In this document: piece after piece, positions 22,360 to 30,622 of the stretch
Layout: each line of letters starts with the position of its first letter
Position numbering within the stretch: the first letter of the stretch is position 1
Assembly (NCBI RefSeq): GCF_001553785.1
Contig: NZ_LOJP01000001.1
Span: forward strand, 3,183,930 to 3,219,409
Reading direction: 5' to 3'
Source of the DNA: Actinoplanes sp. TFC3
GTDB lineage: Bacteria > Actinomycetota > Actinomycetes > Mycobacteriales > Micromonosporaceae
Length of the DNA stretch: 35,480 nucleotides
The notes under the pieces: model-generated
The model's database searches: none
Told to the model about the DNA's origin: nothing
What the model saw: the letters and a program-made list of their open reading frames with translations, nothing else
Translations under genes and position numbers: made by a program

Positions 22360-24282
22360 ATGTGCGGTCTCGCCGTATTCATCAGCAGCCGCCCCGGAGC
22401 CGGGGTGCCGGATCCAGGCACCGCTGCCGCCTTCGAGGGCGCACTGGAGACGCTGCACCACCGCGGCCCCGACGACACCCGCGTCGAGTACGGCAACGGC
22501 CTGGCTTTCGGCTTCAAGCGCCTGGCCATCATCGACCGCGAGGAGAGCGCGCAGCCGGTGCACTACCCGGCCGACGGCCCGCAGGCCGGGCGCTGGACCG
22601 TGGTGTTCAACGGTGAGATCTACAACTACCGCGAGCTGCGCGCCGACCTGATCCGCCAGCACGGCGCCACGTTCGCCACCCACGGCGACTCCGAGGTGCT
22701 GGCCGCAGCGTTCCACTACTGGGGGGCCGCCGCGCTGCCCCGGCTGCGCGGCATGTTCGCCTTCGTGGCCTACGACCACTGGACCGGCACCACGCACGCC
22801 GCGCGCGACCCGTTCGGCATCAAACCGCTGTACCTGCTGGAAACCGCCGATGGGCTGTTCGCCGCGAGCGAGCGCAAGGCGCTGCTGGCGTTCAGCGGTG
22901 ACTCCGGGGCCGCGCTGGACACCGACGCGCTGGCGCACTACCTGAGCTTCCAGTACGTGCCGGACCCGTTGTCGCTGCACCGGCACGTGCGGCGGCTGCC
23001 CCCGGGGCACCGGATGACCTGGACCCCCGGCGGCGGGCAGCGCCTGGAACGCTACTTCCGGCCCTCGCTGCGCCCGCTGCACGTGCAGCCCGAGGCGGCG
23101 TACCACGCGATCCAGAACGCGCTGCGCGACAGCGTCCGCAAGCACATGCACGCCGAGGTGCCGGTCGGGGCGTTCCTGTCCAGCGGCGTGGACTCCTCGG
23201 CCATCGTGGCGCTGGCCAAGGAGGTCAAGGACGACCTGCACGCCTTCACCGCCGGCTTCGACGACGAGGCGTACTCCGAGATCGCCATCGCCCAGGACAC
23301 CGCCGGCCAGCTGGGGGTGCGGCTCACCCCGACGATCATCAACGACGACGACGTGATCCGCGAGCTGCCGCGCATCGTGCAGTTGCTCGACGACCCGGTC
23401 GCCGACCCCTCGCTGATCCCGCTGTACTTTCTGGCCCGCACCGCGTCGCGCTACGTCACCGTGGTGCTGTCCGGCGAAGGCTCCGACGAACTGTTCGGCG
23501 GCTACACCATCTACCGCGAGCCGATGTCGCTGGCCGGCATCGACCGGCTGCCGGCGGGCATGAAGCGCGGGCTGCGCAACCTGTCGCACGTGATGCCCGA
23601 GGGCATGCGCGGGCGAAGCTTCCTGGAACGCGGCACCACCCCGATCGAGGAACGCTACTGGGGCAACGCGCGCATCTTCACGGCCGAGGAGAAGGCCCAG
23701 CTGATGCGGTTCACCGCCGAGCCGCACACGGCCATCACCTCGCACCTGTACGCCGAGACGGCCGACGTGGACGACGTCGCCTCGATGCAGTACGTCGACA
23801 TCCACACCTGGTTGCCGGGCGACATCCTCACCAAAGCCGACCGCATGTCGATGGCGCACTCGCTGGAGCTGCGCGTGCCGTTCCTGGACCAGGCGGTGTA
23901 CGCCGCCGCCGCCGGGTTGCCCACCGAGCTGAAGCTGCCGCACAACACCAAGGGCACCAAGATGGCGTTCCGCGAGGCCATGCGCGGCATCGTGCCCGAG
24001 TCGGTGCGCGACCGGCGCAAGCTGGGCTTCCCCACCCCGACGCGGGTGTGGCTCAAGGGCCAGATCGGCGAGTGGATCGGCGCGCTGTTCGACGGCTCGC
24101 AAGCCGGGCACCTGCTGGACCTGAACTACGCGCAGGGCCTGCTCGCCGAGCACCGCCGCGGCGAGGCCGACAACTCGCGCAAGGTGTGGACCGTGGCGAT
24201 GTTCTGCCTGTGGCACGCCATCACCGTCGAGAAGGCCATCGTGCCGGTGCCGGCGCGCGCCCCTTCCGCCCTCGTCGGCTAG
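22360..24282 (+). CDS. asnB: Glutamine-hydrolysing asparagine synthetase
   Basis: This 640-residue enzyme makes asparagine from aspartate, ATP and glutamine. The mature N-terminus begins with the nucleophile Cys2 (MCGLAVFISSRPG), followed by LHHRGPDD, VFNGEIYNYRELR, GDSEVLAAAF, RGMFAFVAYD and RDPFGIKPLY of the class II glutaminase. The synthetase half has VPVGAFLSSGVDSSAIVALA (PP-loop, about residues 264-283), VVLSGEGSDELFGGY, DILTKADRMSMAHSLELRVP and RRKLGFPTP. Its length suits AsnB of actinobacteria; such proteins also include amidotransferases that act on peptidoglycan precursors or antibiotics, so free asparagine is the default call only. ATG 22360 is fixed by Cys2 and by GGAGGAG upstream. 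It is divergent from a two-component operon that may regulate it. Confidence 0.97.
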   Translation: MCGLAVFISSRPGAGVPDPGTAAAFEGALETLHHRGPDDTRVEYGNGLAFGFKRLAIIDREESAQPVHYPADGPQAGRWTVVFNGEIYNYRELRADLIRQHGATFATHGDSEVLAAAFHYWGAAALPRLRGMFAFVAYDHWTGTTHAARDPFGIKPLYLLETADGLFAASERKALLAFSGDSGAALDTDALAHYLSFQYVPDPLSLHRHVRRLPPGHRMTWTPGGGQRLERYFRPSLRPLHVQPEAAYHAIQNALRDSVRKHMHAEVPVGAFLSSGVDSSAIVALAKEVKDDLHAFTAGFDDEAYSEIAIAQDTAGQLGVRLTPTIINDDDVIRELPRIVQLLDDPVADPSLIPLYFLARTASRYVTVVLSGEGSDELFGGYTIYREPMSLAGIDRLPAGMKRGLRNLSHVMPEGMRGRSFLERGTTPIEERYWGNARIFTAEEKAQLMRFTAEPHTAITSHLYAETADVDDVASMQYVDIHTWLPGDILTKADRMSMAHSLELRVPFLDQAVYAAAAGLPTELKLPHNTKGTKMAFREAMRGIVPESVRDRRKLGFPTPTRVWLKGQIGEWIGALFDGSQAGHLLDLNYAQGLLAEHRRGEADNSRKVWTVAMFCLWHAITVEKAIVPVPARAPSALVG

Positions 24283-24291
24283 GGGCTCGGC

Positions 24292-25119
24292 TTGGCCAGG
24301 GGCTCAGCGCATCGGCGGCGCCGTCGATGGAAGGATGTGGGGACTTGGCGGGTGGCCGCGGCGGCACTGGTCGCTGTCGTGGCCGGTGGGCTGGGCATCG
24401 CGGCGTGTGAGGCGCTGCCGTCGATGAGTCAGGTGAGCCCGGCTGCGGCTCCGGAACCGTCGCGGGGGCCGACGCGGGCACCGGCGGCGCGCTCCGGGCG
24501 TACCGGCAAAATCACCTACCCCGCCACCGGCAGCCGCAAGTGGCGCACCGCGCCCGCGTCGAAGCAAACCGGTGGGGAGCACGGCATGCTGCTGCGGTAC
24601 CGGGTGGTGGTGGAGAGCGACATCAAAGGCCTGGCGGTACGCGCGTTCGCCGACGCTGTCACCGCCACGCTCGACGACCCGCGGGGCTGGACCGCCGATG
24701 GCTCGCTGCGGCTGCGCCGGGTCGGGCCGGGGCAGGCCTACGACTTCACGATCTACCTGGCCACGCCGCGCACCCGCGACCGGCTGTGCGCCAGCTCGAC
24801 CGATGCCTACACGTCGTGCCGCAACGGCGACACCGTGGTGCTCAACGTGGCCCGCTGGGTCAAGGCGGTGCCCGGCTTCGGCGCGCCGCTGGCCACCTAC
24901 CGCCAGTACATGGTCAACCACGAGGTGGGGCACCGGCTGGGTCACGGCCACGAACTGTGCCCCGGCCGCGGCGAACCGGCGCCGGTGATGCAACAGCAGA
25001 CGCTGGGGATGCACGGCTGCACCGCGAACCCGTGGCCGTACCGTCAGGGCAAGCGCTACACAGCAACCCCGGGTGCGTATGACGATGCGGTGCCGGCGCC
25101 CGATACCGGGTTGCGGTGA
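24292..25119 (+). CDS. DUF3152 protein: secreted or membrane-anchored zinc-metalloprotease-like
   Basis: The 275-residue protein has a basic start, one hydrophobic segment (WRVAAAALVAVVAGGLGIAA, about residues 19-38) with a Cys just after it that could be a lipidation site, then a Pro/Ala-rich linker and the DUF3152 domain. The domain ends with VNHEVGHRLGHGHELC (about 207-222), an HExGH-type metal-binding motif with a third His, and APVMQQQTLGMHGCTANPWP. The family looks like a metzincin-type protease of unknown substrate. The listed TTG start (24292) lacks a good ribosome binding site; GTG 24337 is an alternative that starts right before the hydrophobic segment. It begins 9 bases after asnB, so it is probably co-transcribed with it. 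Confidence 0.85.
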   Translation: MARGSAHRRRRRWKDVGTWRVAAAALVAVVAGGLGIAACEALPSMSQVSPAAAPEPSRGPTRAPAARSGRTGKITYPATGSRKWRTAPASKQTGGEHGMLLRYRVVVESDIKGLAVRAFADAVTATLDDPRGWTADGSLRLRRVGPGQAYDFTIYLATPRTRDRLCASSTDAYTSCRNGDTVVLNVARWVKAVPGFGAPLATYRQYMVNHEVGHRLGHGHELCPGRGEPAPVMQQQTLGMHGCTANPWPYRQGKRYTATPGAYDDAVPAPDTGLR

Positions 25120-25187
25120 GCACTCGCCGATGTCATCCTGCTTCCCATGATTGACGCTATGCGAAAGGGCGTGCGCGCCCCCGGTCG

Positions 25188-25925
25188 ATGACCGCCCCGG
25201 CGCGGCGCAAGTCCGCCGCTGCCCTGCTCGACCACTGGCATCAGGCCGCCGACATCCGGCGTGAATGGCTCGAGGTGGGATCGTCCACCGAGCCGTCCAA
25301 CCGTCAGGCCGCCGAAGCCGTTCTCACCCGCCTGTACGCCCGGCACGGCCGCGGTCGCCCCGAGTTCCGCTGGGTCGCCTCGCCGCGCGAAGGCCTGCCG
25401 TACGCCACCGCGATCCCCAGCCACGAGGATCTGCACCGGTGGCGCCAACCCCGTCAACCGGCCGGTCGGCCTCCCCTGGCGGTGGACCTCGCGGCGGGCT
25501 GGTCGGCGATGATGGCCGCGCTCGACGACTGCGCCGAATACCCCGGCGTCAAGGCGCCGAAAAAGGAAACCCGGGAGTGGCCGGTGCTGCCCCCGGCCCA
25601 GGCTTTGGAGTTCGGGGTCCCGCTGCGCGTGGTGCTGCGCCGCGAGGTCCGCGACCATCTGTGGACCAAACTGATGCAGGAGCAGGCCTTACCGGTACGG
25701 TCCCAGCTCGGCCCGCCCGCCCGGTTACCGATCTGCTGGTACGGACGGCACGACGCCTCCTGGATCGCCCACTACGACGTGCTGCGCCGCCTGGGCCTGG
25801 CCGCCTACCCACCCCGGCACGCGGCGCGGCTGGACGACTGGGCCTTGCTGGCCCGCTCGACCGGCTGGTGGTGGCCCGATGAGCACCACTGCGTGATGGT
25901 CGAGCGGGCCACCCCCGTTACCTGA
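25188..25925 (+). CDS. DUF6745-like protein of unknown function
   Basis: This 245-residue protein ends with ICWYGRHDASWIAHYDVLRR, LGLAAYPPRHAARLDDWALL and ARSTGWWWPDEHHCVMVERA. The GWWWP(x)E(x)xCVxxERP ending and the preceding arrangement resemble the DUF6745 family as I remember it; the remaining half is not clearly matched. There is no signal or membrane segment. ATG 25188 is preceded by an inverted repeat GGGCG-tgcg-CGCCC, and I see no strong ribosome binding site. It lies 68 bases after the DUF3152 gene on the same strand and is convergent with the AhpD-like gene. No function can be inferred. Confidence 0.6.
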   Translation: MTAPARRKSAAALLDHWHQAADIRREWLEVGSSTEPSNRQAAEAVLTRLYARHGRGRPEFRWVASPREGLPYATAIPSHEDLHRWRQPRQPAGRPPLAVDLAAGWSAMMAALDDCAEYPGVKAPKKETREWPVLPPAQALEFGVPLRVVLRREVRDHLWTKLMQEQALPVRSQLGPPARLPICWYGRHDASWIAHYDVLRRLGLAAYPPRHAARLDDWALLARSTGWWWPDEHHCVMVERATPVT

Positions 25926-25939
25926 AAACCCGTGTCGCT

Positions 25940-26395
25940 TCAGAACATCTGCGGAGCTTGCTGACGGGTGGCCGCGTTGAGCCGGTTGAAGAAGTTCGTC
26001 GTGGCCACCCACAGCACGATCGCCGCCAGCTGCTCCTCACCGAAATGTTTCGCGGCGGCGGCCCACACCTCATCGCTGACGGCGTCGCAGCGGTCGGCCA
26101 GCCGGGTCGCCGCCTCGGCCAGCTCCAGCGCGGCGCGCTCGGCGTCGCTGAAGTACGGCGTCTCGCGCCACGCGGCTACCGACCACAGCCGCTCGTCGGA
26201 CTCGCCGTTCTTCTTCATCGCGCGCCCGCCGAGGTCGACGCACACGCTGCACCCGTTGATCTGGCTTGCCCGCAGGTGCACCAGATCAAGCACAGCATCC
26301 GGTACGCCCGTGGAGTGCGCCGCCTTGTGCAACAACCCGATCGCCTTGGTGGTGTCGCCCATCAATGCCTCGGGAAAACCGATCCGTGCGTGCAT
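25940..26395 (-). CDS. Carboxymuconolactone decarboxylase / AhpD-like protein
   Basis: This 151-residue helical protein matches the AhpD/CMD fold: MHARIGFPEALMGDTTKAIG, LDLVHLRASQINGCSVCVDL (CxxC at about residues 51-54), RAALELAEAATRLAD and LAAIVLWVATTNFFNRLNAA. CMD-family members with CxxC reduce peroxides or hydroperoxides through a thiol relay, often coupled to other redox proteins. The usual third histidine after CxxC is absent in the expected place, where the sequence reads VDLGGRAMKK. ATG 26395 has GGAG about 7 bases upstream and gives a normal N-terminus; a further in-frame ATG lies 27 bases upstream. It follows the EamA gene by 29 bases on the same strand and may share its transcript. 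Confidence 0.9.
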   Translation of the reverse strand: MHARIGFPEALMGDTTKAIGLLHKAAHSTGVPDAVLDLVHLRASQINGCSVCVDLGGRAMKKNGESDERLWSVAAWRETPYFSDAERAALELAEAATRLADRCDAVSDEVWAAAAKHFGEEQLAAIVLWVATTNFFNRLNAATRQQAPQMF

Positions 26396-26424
26396 CGCCG
26401 TCTCCTGTCTCGCTGGGTTCACCG

Positions 26425-27330
26425 CTATGACCCGGCAGACGCGCGTGATGTGACAGGAGTTCCGCTCATCACCGGCTGCTCCGGAACGCTGGCTTCCCCG
26501 GGAGCGGGGCGGGCACCGGTGCGGGCGGCTCCCACCCCGGCGCTGACCACCAGCACGATCCCGGCCACCCCGGCCCAGCCCGGCACCTGGTGCAGCAGCA
26601 GCAGACCGATCAGCAGCGCATAACCCGGTTCCAGGGCCATCAGCGTGCCGAATGCCGCGGTGGTCAAGCGGCGCAGCGCCAAAAACTCCAGCGCGAACGG
26701 GATCAGCGGCAGCAAGATTGCCAGGCCGAGCCCGATCAGCAGCAGCTCACCGGTCAGCCGCGGGACGGTCACCGGCCCGGCGATCACGGTCGCGGTCAGC
26801 CCGGCCACCGCCATGGACACCGCGAGCCCGGACATCCCCGGAACCTGGTCGCCGACGCGCTGGGTGAGCAGGATGTACGCCGCCCAGCACACCGCCGCCC
26901 CGAGCGCGTAAGCCGCGCCGATCGGGTCGATGCCGCCCTGCCACGGTTCGGTGAGCAGCAGCACCCCGCCCGCGGCCAGCACCGGCCACACCCGCGCACC
27001 CCGGCCACCACGGGCCACCGCCACACCGAGCGGGCCGAGGAACTCCAGGGCGCTGGCCGTACCCAGTGGCAGCCGGGCGATCGCGCTCATGAACAGCATC
27101 GTGATCCCGGCGGTGACCACGCCCAGCGCCACTGCACTGAGCAAGCCGGGCCGGCTGAACGTGCGCAGCCGCGGCCGGATCAGCAGCAGCATCAGCACAC
27201 CGCCCCAGGCCAGGCGCAGCCACGCCGCGCCGGGGGCACCGAGGTCGTCGATCAGCTGCACCGCGGCGGCCAGGCCGAGCTGGGCAAGCACCATCGAGAG
27301 CAGGGCGAACATCGTTCCGGTACGAACCAT
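26425..27330 (-). CDS. EamA/RhtA-type DMT-family exporter
   Basis: This 301-residue protein has about ten hydrophobic helices, as in the drug/metabolite transporter superfamily, with the two EamA repeats (about residues 8-140 and 145-280). Recognisable stretches are [75 protein letters not shown] and [16 protein letters not shown]. Homologues such as RhtA and YddG export amino acids or metabolites; the substrate here is unknown. ATG 27330 was chosen; an in-frame TTG lies 12 bases upstream. The gene is divergent from a LysR regulator, which is its likely controller, and is followed by an AhpD-like gene. The tail after residue 280 is Pro/Ala/Ser-rich. Confidence 0.93.
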   Translation of the reverse strand: MVRTGTMFALLSMVLAQLGLAAAVQLIDDLGAPGAAWLRLAWGGVLMLLLIRPRLRTFSRPGLLSAVALGVVTAGITMLFMSAIARLPLGTASALEFLGPLGVAVARGGRGARVWPVLAAGGVLLLTEPWQGGIDPIGAAYALGAAVCWAAYILLTQRVGDQVPGMSGLAVSMAVAGLTATVIAGPVTVPRLTGELLLIGLGLAILLPLIPFALEFLALRRLTTAAFGTLMALEPGYALLIGLLLLHQVPGWAGVAGIVLVVSAGVGAARTGARPAPGEASVPEQPVMSGTPVTSRASAGS

Positions 27331-27360
27331 GCGCCCATTCAACGACCCGGCAACTGTTCG

Positions 27361-27383
27361 CGTCCACGTGACAACTGTGGACG
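27361..27383. promoter_or_regulatory. Inverted-repeat operator between EamA and LysR genes
   Basis: CGTCCAC (27361-27367) and GTGGACG (27377-27383) are perfect inverted repeats around a 9-base centre (gtgacaact). They lie directly upstream of the -10 box TACCGT (27384-27389) of the LysR gene. Size and position fit a LysR-family recognition site for autoregulation and control of the divergent exporter. Confidence 0.65.
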
Positions 27384-27413
27384 TACCGTTCGATGATGAT
27401 GAACAATGGTGGC

Positions 27414-28289
27414 ATGGACCCGCGCCGCCTGCGTCTTCTCGCCGAGCTCGCGCGGCTCGGCTCGATGCGGGCCGTCGCCGATGAGCTGCACATCACCACC
27501 TCGACGGTGTCGCAGCAGCTCGCCGTGCTGGCCCAGGAAGCCGGCGCCGAACTGATCGAACCCGCCGGGCGCCGGGTGCGGCTCACCCCCGCCGGACACC
27601 GGCTCGCCGGGCACGCGGTCACCATCCTGGCCGCCCTGCAAGCCGCGCGGAGCGACCTCGACCCGGCAGCCGAGCCGGCCGGGTCGCTGCGGGTTGCCGG
27701 GTTCGCCTCCGCGGTGCGCCGGGCGCTGCTGCCGATCACCGCCACGCTGGTCCGCGAGCATCCCCGGGTGCGGCTGCTGATCGCCGAGCACGAACTCGTC
27801 GAGGCGTTCGAGCTGCTGGTCGCCGACGCTGCCGACCTGGCCCTGGTCTACGACTACAACCTGGCCCCGGCCGCGTTCGACCCGGCGGTCGAGGCGGTCT
27901 CATTGTGGGAGACGCCATGGGCTTTGGGCGTACCGGAAGAATCAGCGGCTGACGGTTTTGCCGATGTGCGCGACTCGGACTGGATCGTGAACTCGCGTAA
28001 CACCGCCGACGAGGATGTGGTGCGCACGGTGGCGTCACTGGAGGGTTTTCAGCCGCGGGTGACGCATCGGGCCGACAGCCTGGGTCTGGTACGCGACATG
28101 ATTGTGGCCGGGCTCGGGGTGGCCCTGCTGCCGGCGGACGGGATGGTGTGGCCGGGGGTGCGCCTGGTGCCGCTGCGCGACCCGGAAGTGCGCTTGCGCA
28201 GCTACGCCGTGCACCGGCGCGGGCGCAATGCCTGGCCCGCGCTGGCGCTGGTGCTCACGCTGCTCGCTGACCTGACCGCCGCAGCTTGA
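27414..28289 (+). CDS. LysR-family transcriptional regulator
   Basis: This 291-residue regulator has the LysR helix-turn-helix [20 protein letters not shown] then [20 protein letters not shown] (residues 1-40) and a periplasmic-binding-protein-like effector domain (about 90-290) with [35 protein letters not shown] and [22 protein letters not shown] 27414 gives the family N-terminus, but TACCGT (27384-27389) sits 6 bases before an in-frame ATG at 27396, so a leaderless start with six more residues is equally plausible. It is divergent from the EamA exporter with a perfect inverted repeat between them, and its 3' end overlaps the convergent methyltransferase gene by 35 bases. Confidence 0.92.
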   Translation: MDPRRLRLLAELARLGSMRAVADELHITTSTVSQQLAVLAQEAGAELIEPAGRRVRLTPAGHRLAGHAVTILAALQAARSDLDPAAEPAGSLRVAGFASAVRRALLPITATLVREHPRVRLLIAEHELVEAFELLVADAADLALVYDYNLAPAAFDPAVEAVSLWETPWALGVPEESAADGFADVRDSDWIVNSRNTADEDVVRTVASLEGFQPRVTHRADSLGLVRDMIVAGLGVALLPADGMVWPGVRLVPLRDPEVRLRSYAVHRRGRNAWPALALVLTLLADLTAAA

Positions 28290-28872
28290 CCGTGCCGTCG
28301 ACGCGATGCCCCGGCCGGCCGTCCGGCCCGTTCTGCAGCCGGTCGTGGGTGTCGCTGCGCAGCACCTGCCACTCGTCCGGGTTCAGGTGCAGGTCGTCGA
28401 TCAGCCCGCCCGGCAGCGGGAACCGCATTGTCTCGTCGCTGTGGTGGCCCCCGAAATCCTGGTGGCTTTCGATCAGCAGCACCCCACCCGGATTCACCGC
28501 CGCAGCCGCCCGGCGCAGAATGGCCTCGCGCGGAAAGTCGCCCATCGAATACAGGAATTGCGACGTGACCAGATCATAGGTGCCCCCGGGAAAGGTGCGG
28601 GTCAGATCGTGGCGCTGAAGAACAATGGACACCCCGGCGTCCTGGGCGTGCCCGGCGGCTTTGGCCAGGGCCACCCCGGAAATGTCGACCGCGGTCACGG
28701 TCCAGCCCTTCAGCGCCAGCCACACGGCGTCCGCGCCCTCACCGCAGCCCAGTTCCAGCGCGGTGCCCGGCGTCAGATCCGCCACCTCACCAACGAACGC
28801 CACATTCGGCTCGCCACTGAAGATCCGTTCGGACTCGGCGTACCGCGCATCCCATGAAGCTTCATCATGCAT
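28255..28872 (-). CDS. Class I SAM-dependent methyltransferase (TehB-like)
   Basis: This 205-residue protein contains the SAM-binding motif I ALELGCGEGADAVWLALKG (about residues 39-57), motif II-like VTAVDISGVALAKA, YDLVTSQFLYSMGDFPRE and a later GGVLLIESHQDF. The pattern is of TehB/UbiE-like small-molecule methyltransferases. It begins MHDEASWDARYAESERIFSG, a common start for this group, and the ATG at 28872 was chosen over one 12 bases upstream for that reason. The acceptor is unknown. The gene overlaps the 3' end of the LysR gene by 35 bases on the opposite strand. No operon partner is visible downstream. Confidence 0.92.
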   Translation of the reverse strand: MHDEASWDARYAESERIFSGEPNVAFVGEVADLTPGTALELGCGEGADAVWLALKGWTVTAVDISGVALAKAAGHAQDAGVSIVLQRHDLTRTFPGGTYDLVTSQFLYSMGDFPREAILRRAAAAVNPGGVLLIESHQDFGGHHSDETMRFPLPGGLIDDLHLNPDEWQVLRSDTHDRLQNGPDGRPGHRVDGTVKLRRSGQRAA

Positions 28873-29108
28873 GCCCACCAGCATGCGGTTCCGGGCGCCT
28901 TTCCCGGTCCTGCCGTTGCCGTATCGGCAAGTCCCAGGCTTCCCGGGAGACCCCGCGCCCGGCGAAGGTCGTGCCGAGCACCACGCTGTGGTGGTCCGAC
29001 GGGGAGATCTGCGTGGCTTGAAGCTGCGCTACTGGGTGCCTACCGCTGGTTGATGCGCGCGGGACTGCGCAGCGGGCTTTGACGCGGTCTTGTCCGGGGA
29101 CGGGCGGC
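28873..29108. other. Intergenic region between methyltransferase and the MerR regulator
   Basis: About 236 bases without a convincing gene. Short frames on the plus strand read through it but show no family pattern. A perfect 15-base palindrome TTGCCG-TAT-CGGCAA lies at 28916-28930, possibly an operator for the methyltransferase gene. Confidence 0.3.
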
Positions 29109-29675
29109 TCAACCGGCGCGGCGGCGGGCTCGGCGGGCGGCGAGTTCGTCGCCGGCGGCTGGTTCGGCGGGGACGGGGACGGTGCCGTTGCCCACGGGCT
29201 GCGGCGCGGCTGCCGGTTCGGCGGGCAGGTGGGACAGGGAGCCCTGGATCTCCTTGAAAGCGCCGCCGATGGCGATGCCGAACACGCCCTGACCGCCCTG
29301 CAGCAGGTCCACGACCTCTTCGGGTGAGCGGCACTCGTACACGGTGGTGCCGTCGGAGATCAGCGTGATGCCGGCCAGATCCTCGACCCCCCGCGAGCGC
29401 AGCGTCTCGATGGCCTTGCGGATGTTCTGCAACGACACCCCGGCGTCCAGCAGCCGCTTGACGACCTTCAGAACAACCAGGTCACGGAAGGAGTAGAGGC
29501 GCTGCGTGCCCGAGCCCGACGCGTCGCGGATGCTCGGCACCACCAGCGTGGTCCGGGCCCAGTAGTCGAGCTGGCGGTAGCTGATGCCGACCGCCTGGCA
29601 TGCGGTCACCCCGCGATAGCCGACCTCGCCGTCCTCGCCGACGAGAGGACCCTCCTGAGGTTCTGAGTCGTGCAC
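29109..29675 (-). CDS. MerR-family regulator, Rv1830 (ResR/McdR)-like position
   Basis: This 188-residue protein has a MerR helix-turn-helix: YRGVTACQAVGISYRQLDYW, ARTTLVVPSIRDASGSGTQR and LYSFRDLVVLKVVKRLLDAG (about residues 20-80). The long C-terminal part includes ISDGTTVYECRSPEEVVDLL and GQGVFGIAIGGAFKEIQ. Its place just after the DUF151 gene, in the same orientation, equals Rv1830 in M. tuberculosis, a regulator of growth and chromosome dynamics. GTG 29675 has GGGGAGG about 8 bases upstream. TAGGCT (29722-29727, minus) is a -10 box, and CACCTTGACCTT (29707-29718) just downstream of it holds a direct repeat of ACCTT that could be a binding site. The last 35 residues are Ala/Arg/Pro-rich. 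Not sensed metal: there is no cysteine cluster. Confidence 0.92.
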   Translation of the reverse strand: MHDSEPQEGPLVGEDGEVGYRGVTACQAVGISYRQLDYWARTTLVVPSIRDASGSGTQRLYSFRDLVVLKVVKRLLDAGVSLQNIRKAIETLRSRGVEDLAGITLISDGTTVYECRSPEEVVDLLQGGQGVFGIAIGGAFKEIQGSLSHLPAEPAAAPQPVGNGTVPVPAEPAAGDELAARRARRRAG

Positions 29676-29721
29676 GCGACTACCTCCCCGCTGCGCGGTG
29701 CCGCTTCACCTTGACCTTGCG

Positions 29722-29727
29722 AGCCTA
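29722..29727 (-). promoter_or_regulatory. -10 box of the Rv1830-like MerR gene
   Basis: TAGGCT on the minus strand, about 47 bases before the GTG start. The region between this box and the start contains a direct repeat of ACCTT (29707-29718 region). Confidence 0.45.
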
Positions 29728-29851
29728 TAACTCAGCGGTCCCCGAAACAGGGAGGTAATGCTGCGACACGCCGCGTACGGAGGACCGCCCGCGTCGATGT
29801 TTCCCGCCCCGGCACTGGGTTCCAGCCCGCAAAACCCCTCGACGCCGTGGC

Positions 29852-30316
29852 TCAGCCCGCGAAGTCCTCGGGCCGCACCTGGTCGAGGAACTCGCGGAAC
29901 TTCTCGACCTCGTCCTCCTGCTCGTCCGGGATGACGATGCCCGCCTCGGTCAGCACCTGCTCGGCGCAGCGGATGGGCGCGCCCACCCGCAGGGCCAGGG
30001 CGATCGAGTCGCTCGGGCGCGCCGAGACGCGCAGGTTGTCGCCGATCAGCAGGTCGGCGTAGAACACGTTCTCCTTGAGTTCCGTGATCTCCACCGCCTT
30101 CAGCGGCGCCTGCAACGCCGTCAGAATGTCCCGCAGCAGATCATGGGTCAACGGCCGGGCCGGCTTCACGCCCTGCTGCTCGTACGCAATGGCGGTCGCC
30201 TCCACCGCGCCGATCCAGATGGGCAGGTAACGATCGCCGTCGACCTCCCTGAGCAGGACGATCGGCTGGTTGCTGGGCAGCTCCACCCGAACCCCGACCA
30301 CGCTCAGCTCGCGCAC
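29852..30316 (-). CDS. DUF151 bifunctional nuclease family protein
   Basis: This 154-residue protein contains the DUF151 (BFN) domain: VRVELPSNQPIVLLREVDGD, LPIWIGAVEATAIAYEQQG, LTHDLLRDILTALQAPLKAV, NVFYADLLIG and SARPSDSIALALRVGAPI (about residues 102-119). The SARPSDSIAL block is diagnostic. Plant and Thermotoga members have been described as nucleases, but the activity of actinobacterial copies is not established. Its neighbours, ftsR upstream and the Rv1830-like regulator downstream, match Rv1829 of M. tuberculosis. The start is GTG 30316 with GGAGG only two bases upstream, an unusually close spacing. A 306-base gap with a tandem 32-base repeat separates it from ftsR, so it probably has its own promoter. 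Confidence 0.95.
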   Translation of the reverse strand: MRELSVVGVRVELPSNQPIVLLREVDGDRYLPIWIGAVEATAIAYEQQGVKPARPLTHDLLRDILTALQAPLKAVEITELKENVFYADLLIGDNLRVSARPSDSIALALRVGAPIRCAEQVLTEAGIVIPDEQEDEVEKFREFLDQVRPEDFAG

Positions 30317-30622
30317 CGCCGCCTCCGTGTCGCACGTCGTAGCCGCCCCGTCGAACGTCGCCGGCCACAGCGCGGCCGCGACGATCGTCAGGCTTGATTA
30401 CCGCCCTATCCTGCACCGTACACGGGGCCCCGGGGGCGAGCGCCACACGAGGTCCGTGTCCGATCCCACTGCGCTTACCCTGTCATCAGGCCGCAAACCG
30501 CCCGAATTTCGCTGCTCACAGCCCCGCCGGCGGCAAACCGGCCCTGCTCACAACTCCCCCGGCGGCAACCCCGCCTTGTCCTGCGCCCACCGTTCAGCGC
30601 TGGGCGTAACAACCCGGCCGGG
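30317..30622. other. 306-base intergenic region between ftsR and the DUF151 gene
   Basis: No gene is supported here. It contains a tandem 32-base direct repeat (30512-30575) and, on the minus strand, an A/T-containing stretch near 30393-30414 that may hold the DUF151 promoter (a TAGGGC- or TAATCA-like box). No clear terminator is seen after ftsR. Confidence 0.4.
30512..30575 (+). repeat. Tandem 32-base direct repeat
   Basis: Two adjacent units, 30512-30543 and 30544-30575, both start CTGCTCACA and share CCGGCGGCAA; 27 of 32 positions are identical. A degenerate partial copy may precede them (about 30480-30505). The repeat is noncoding in either frame context. It could be a slippage product or part of a regulatory region. 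Confidence 0.75.

Noticed and set aside
28883..29053. A 56-codon plus-strand frame after the methyltransferase
   Set aside because: No family pattern, no clear ribosome binding site, and Arg/Pro-rich composition typical of shadow translation.
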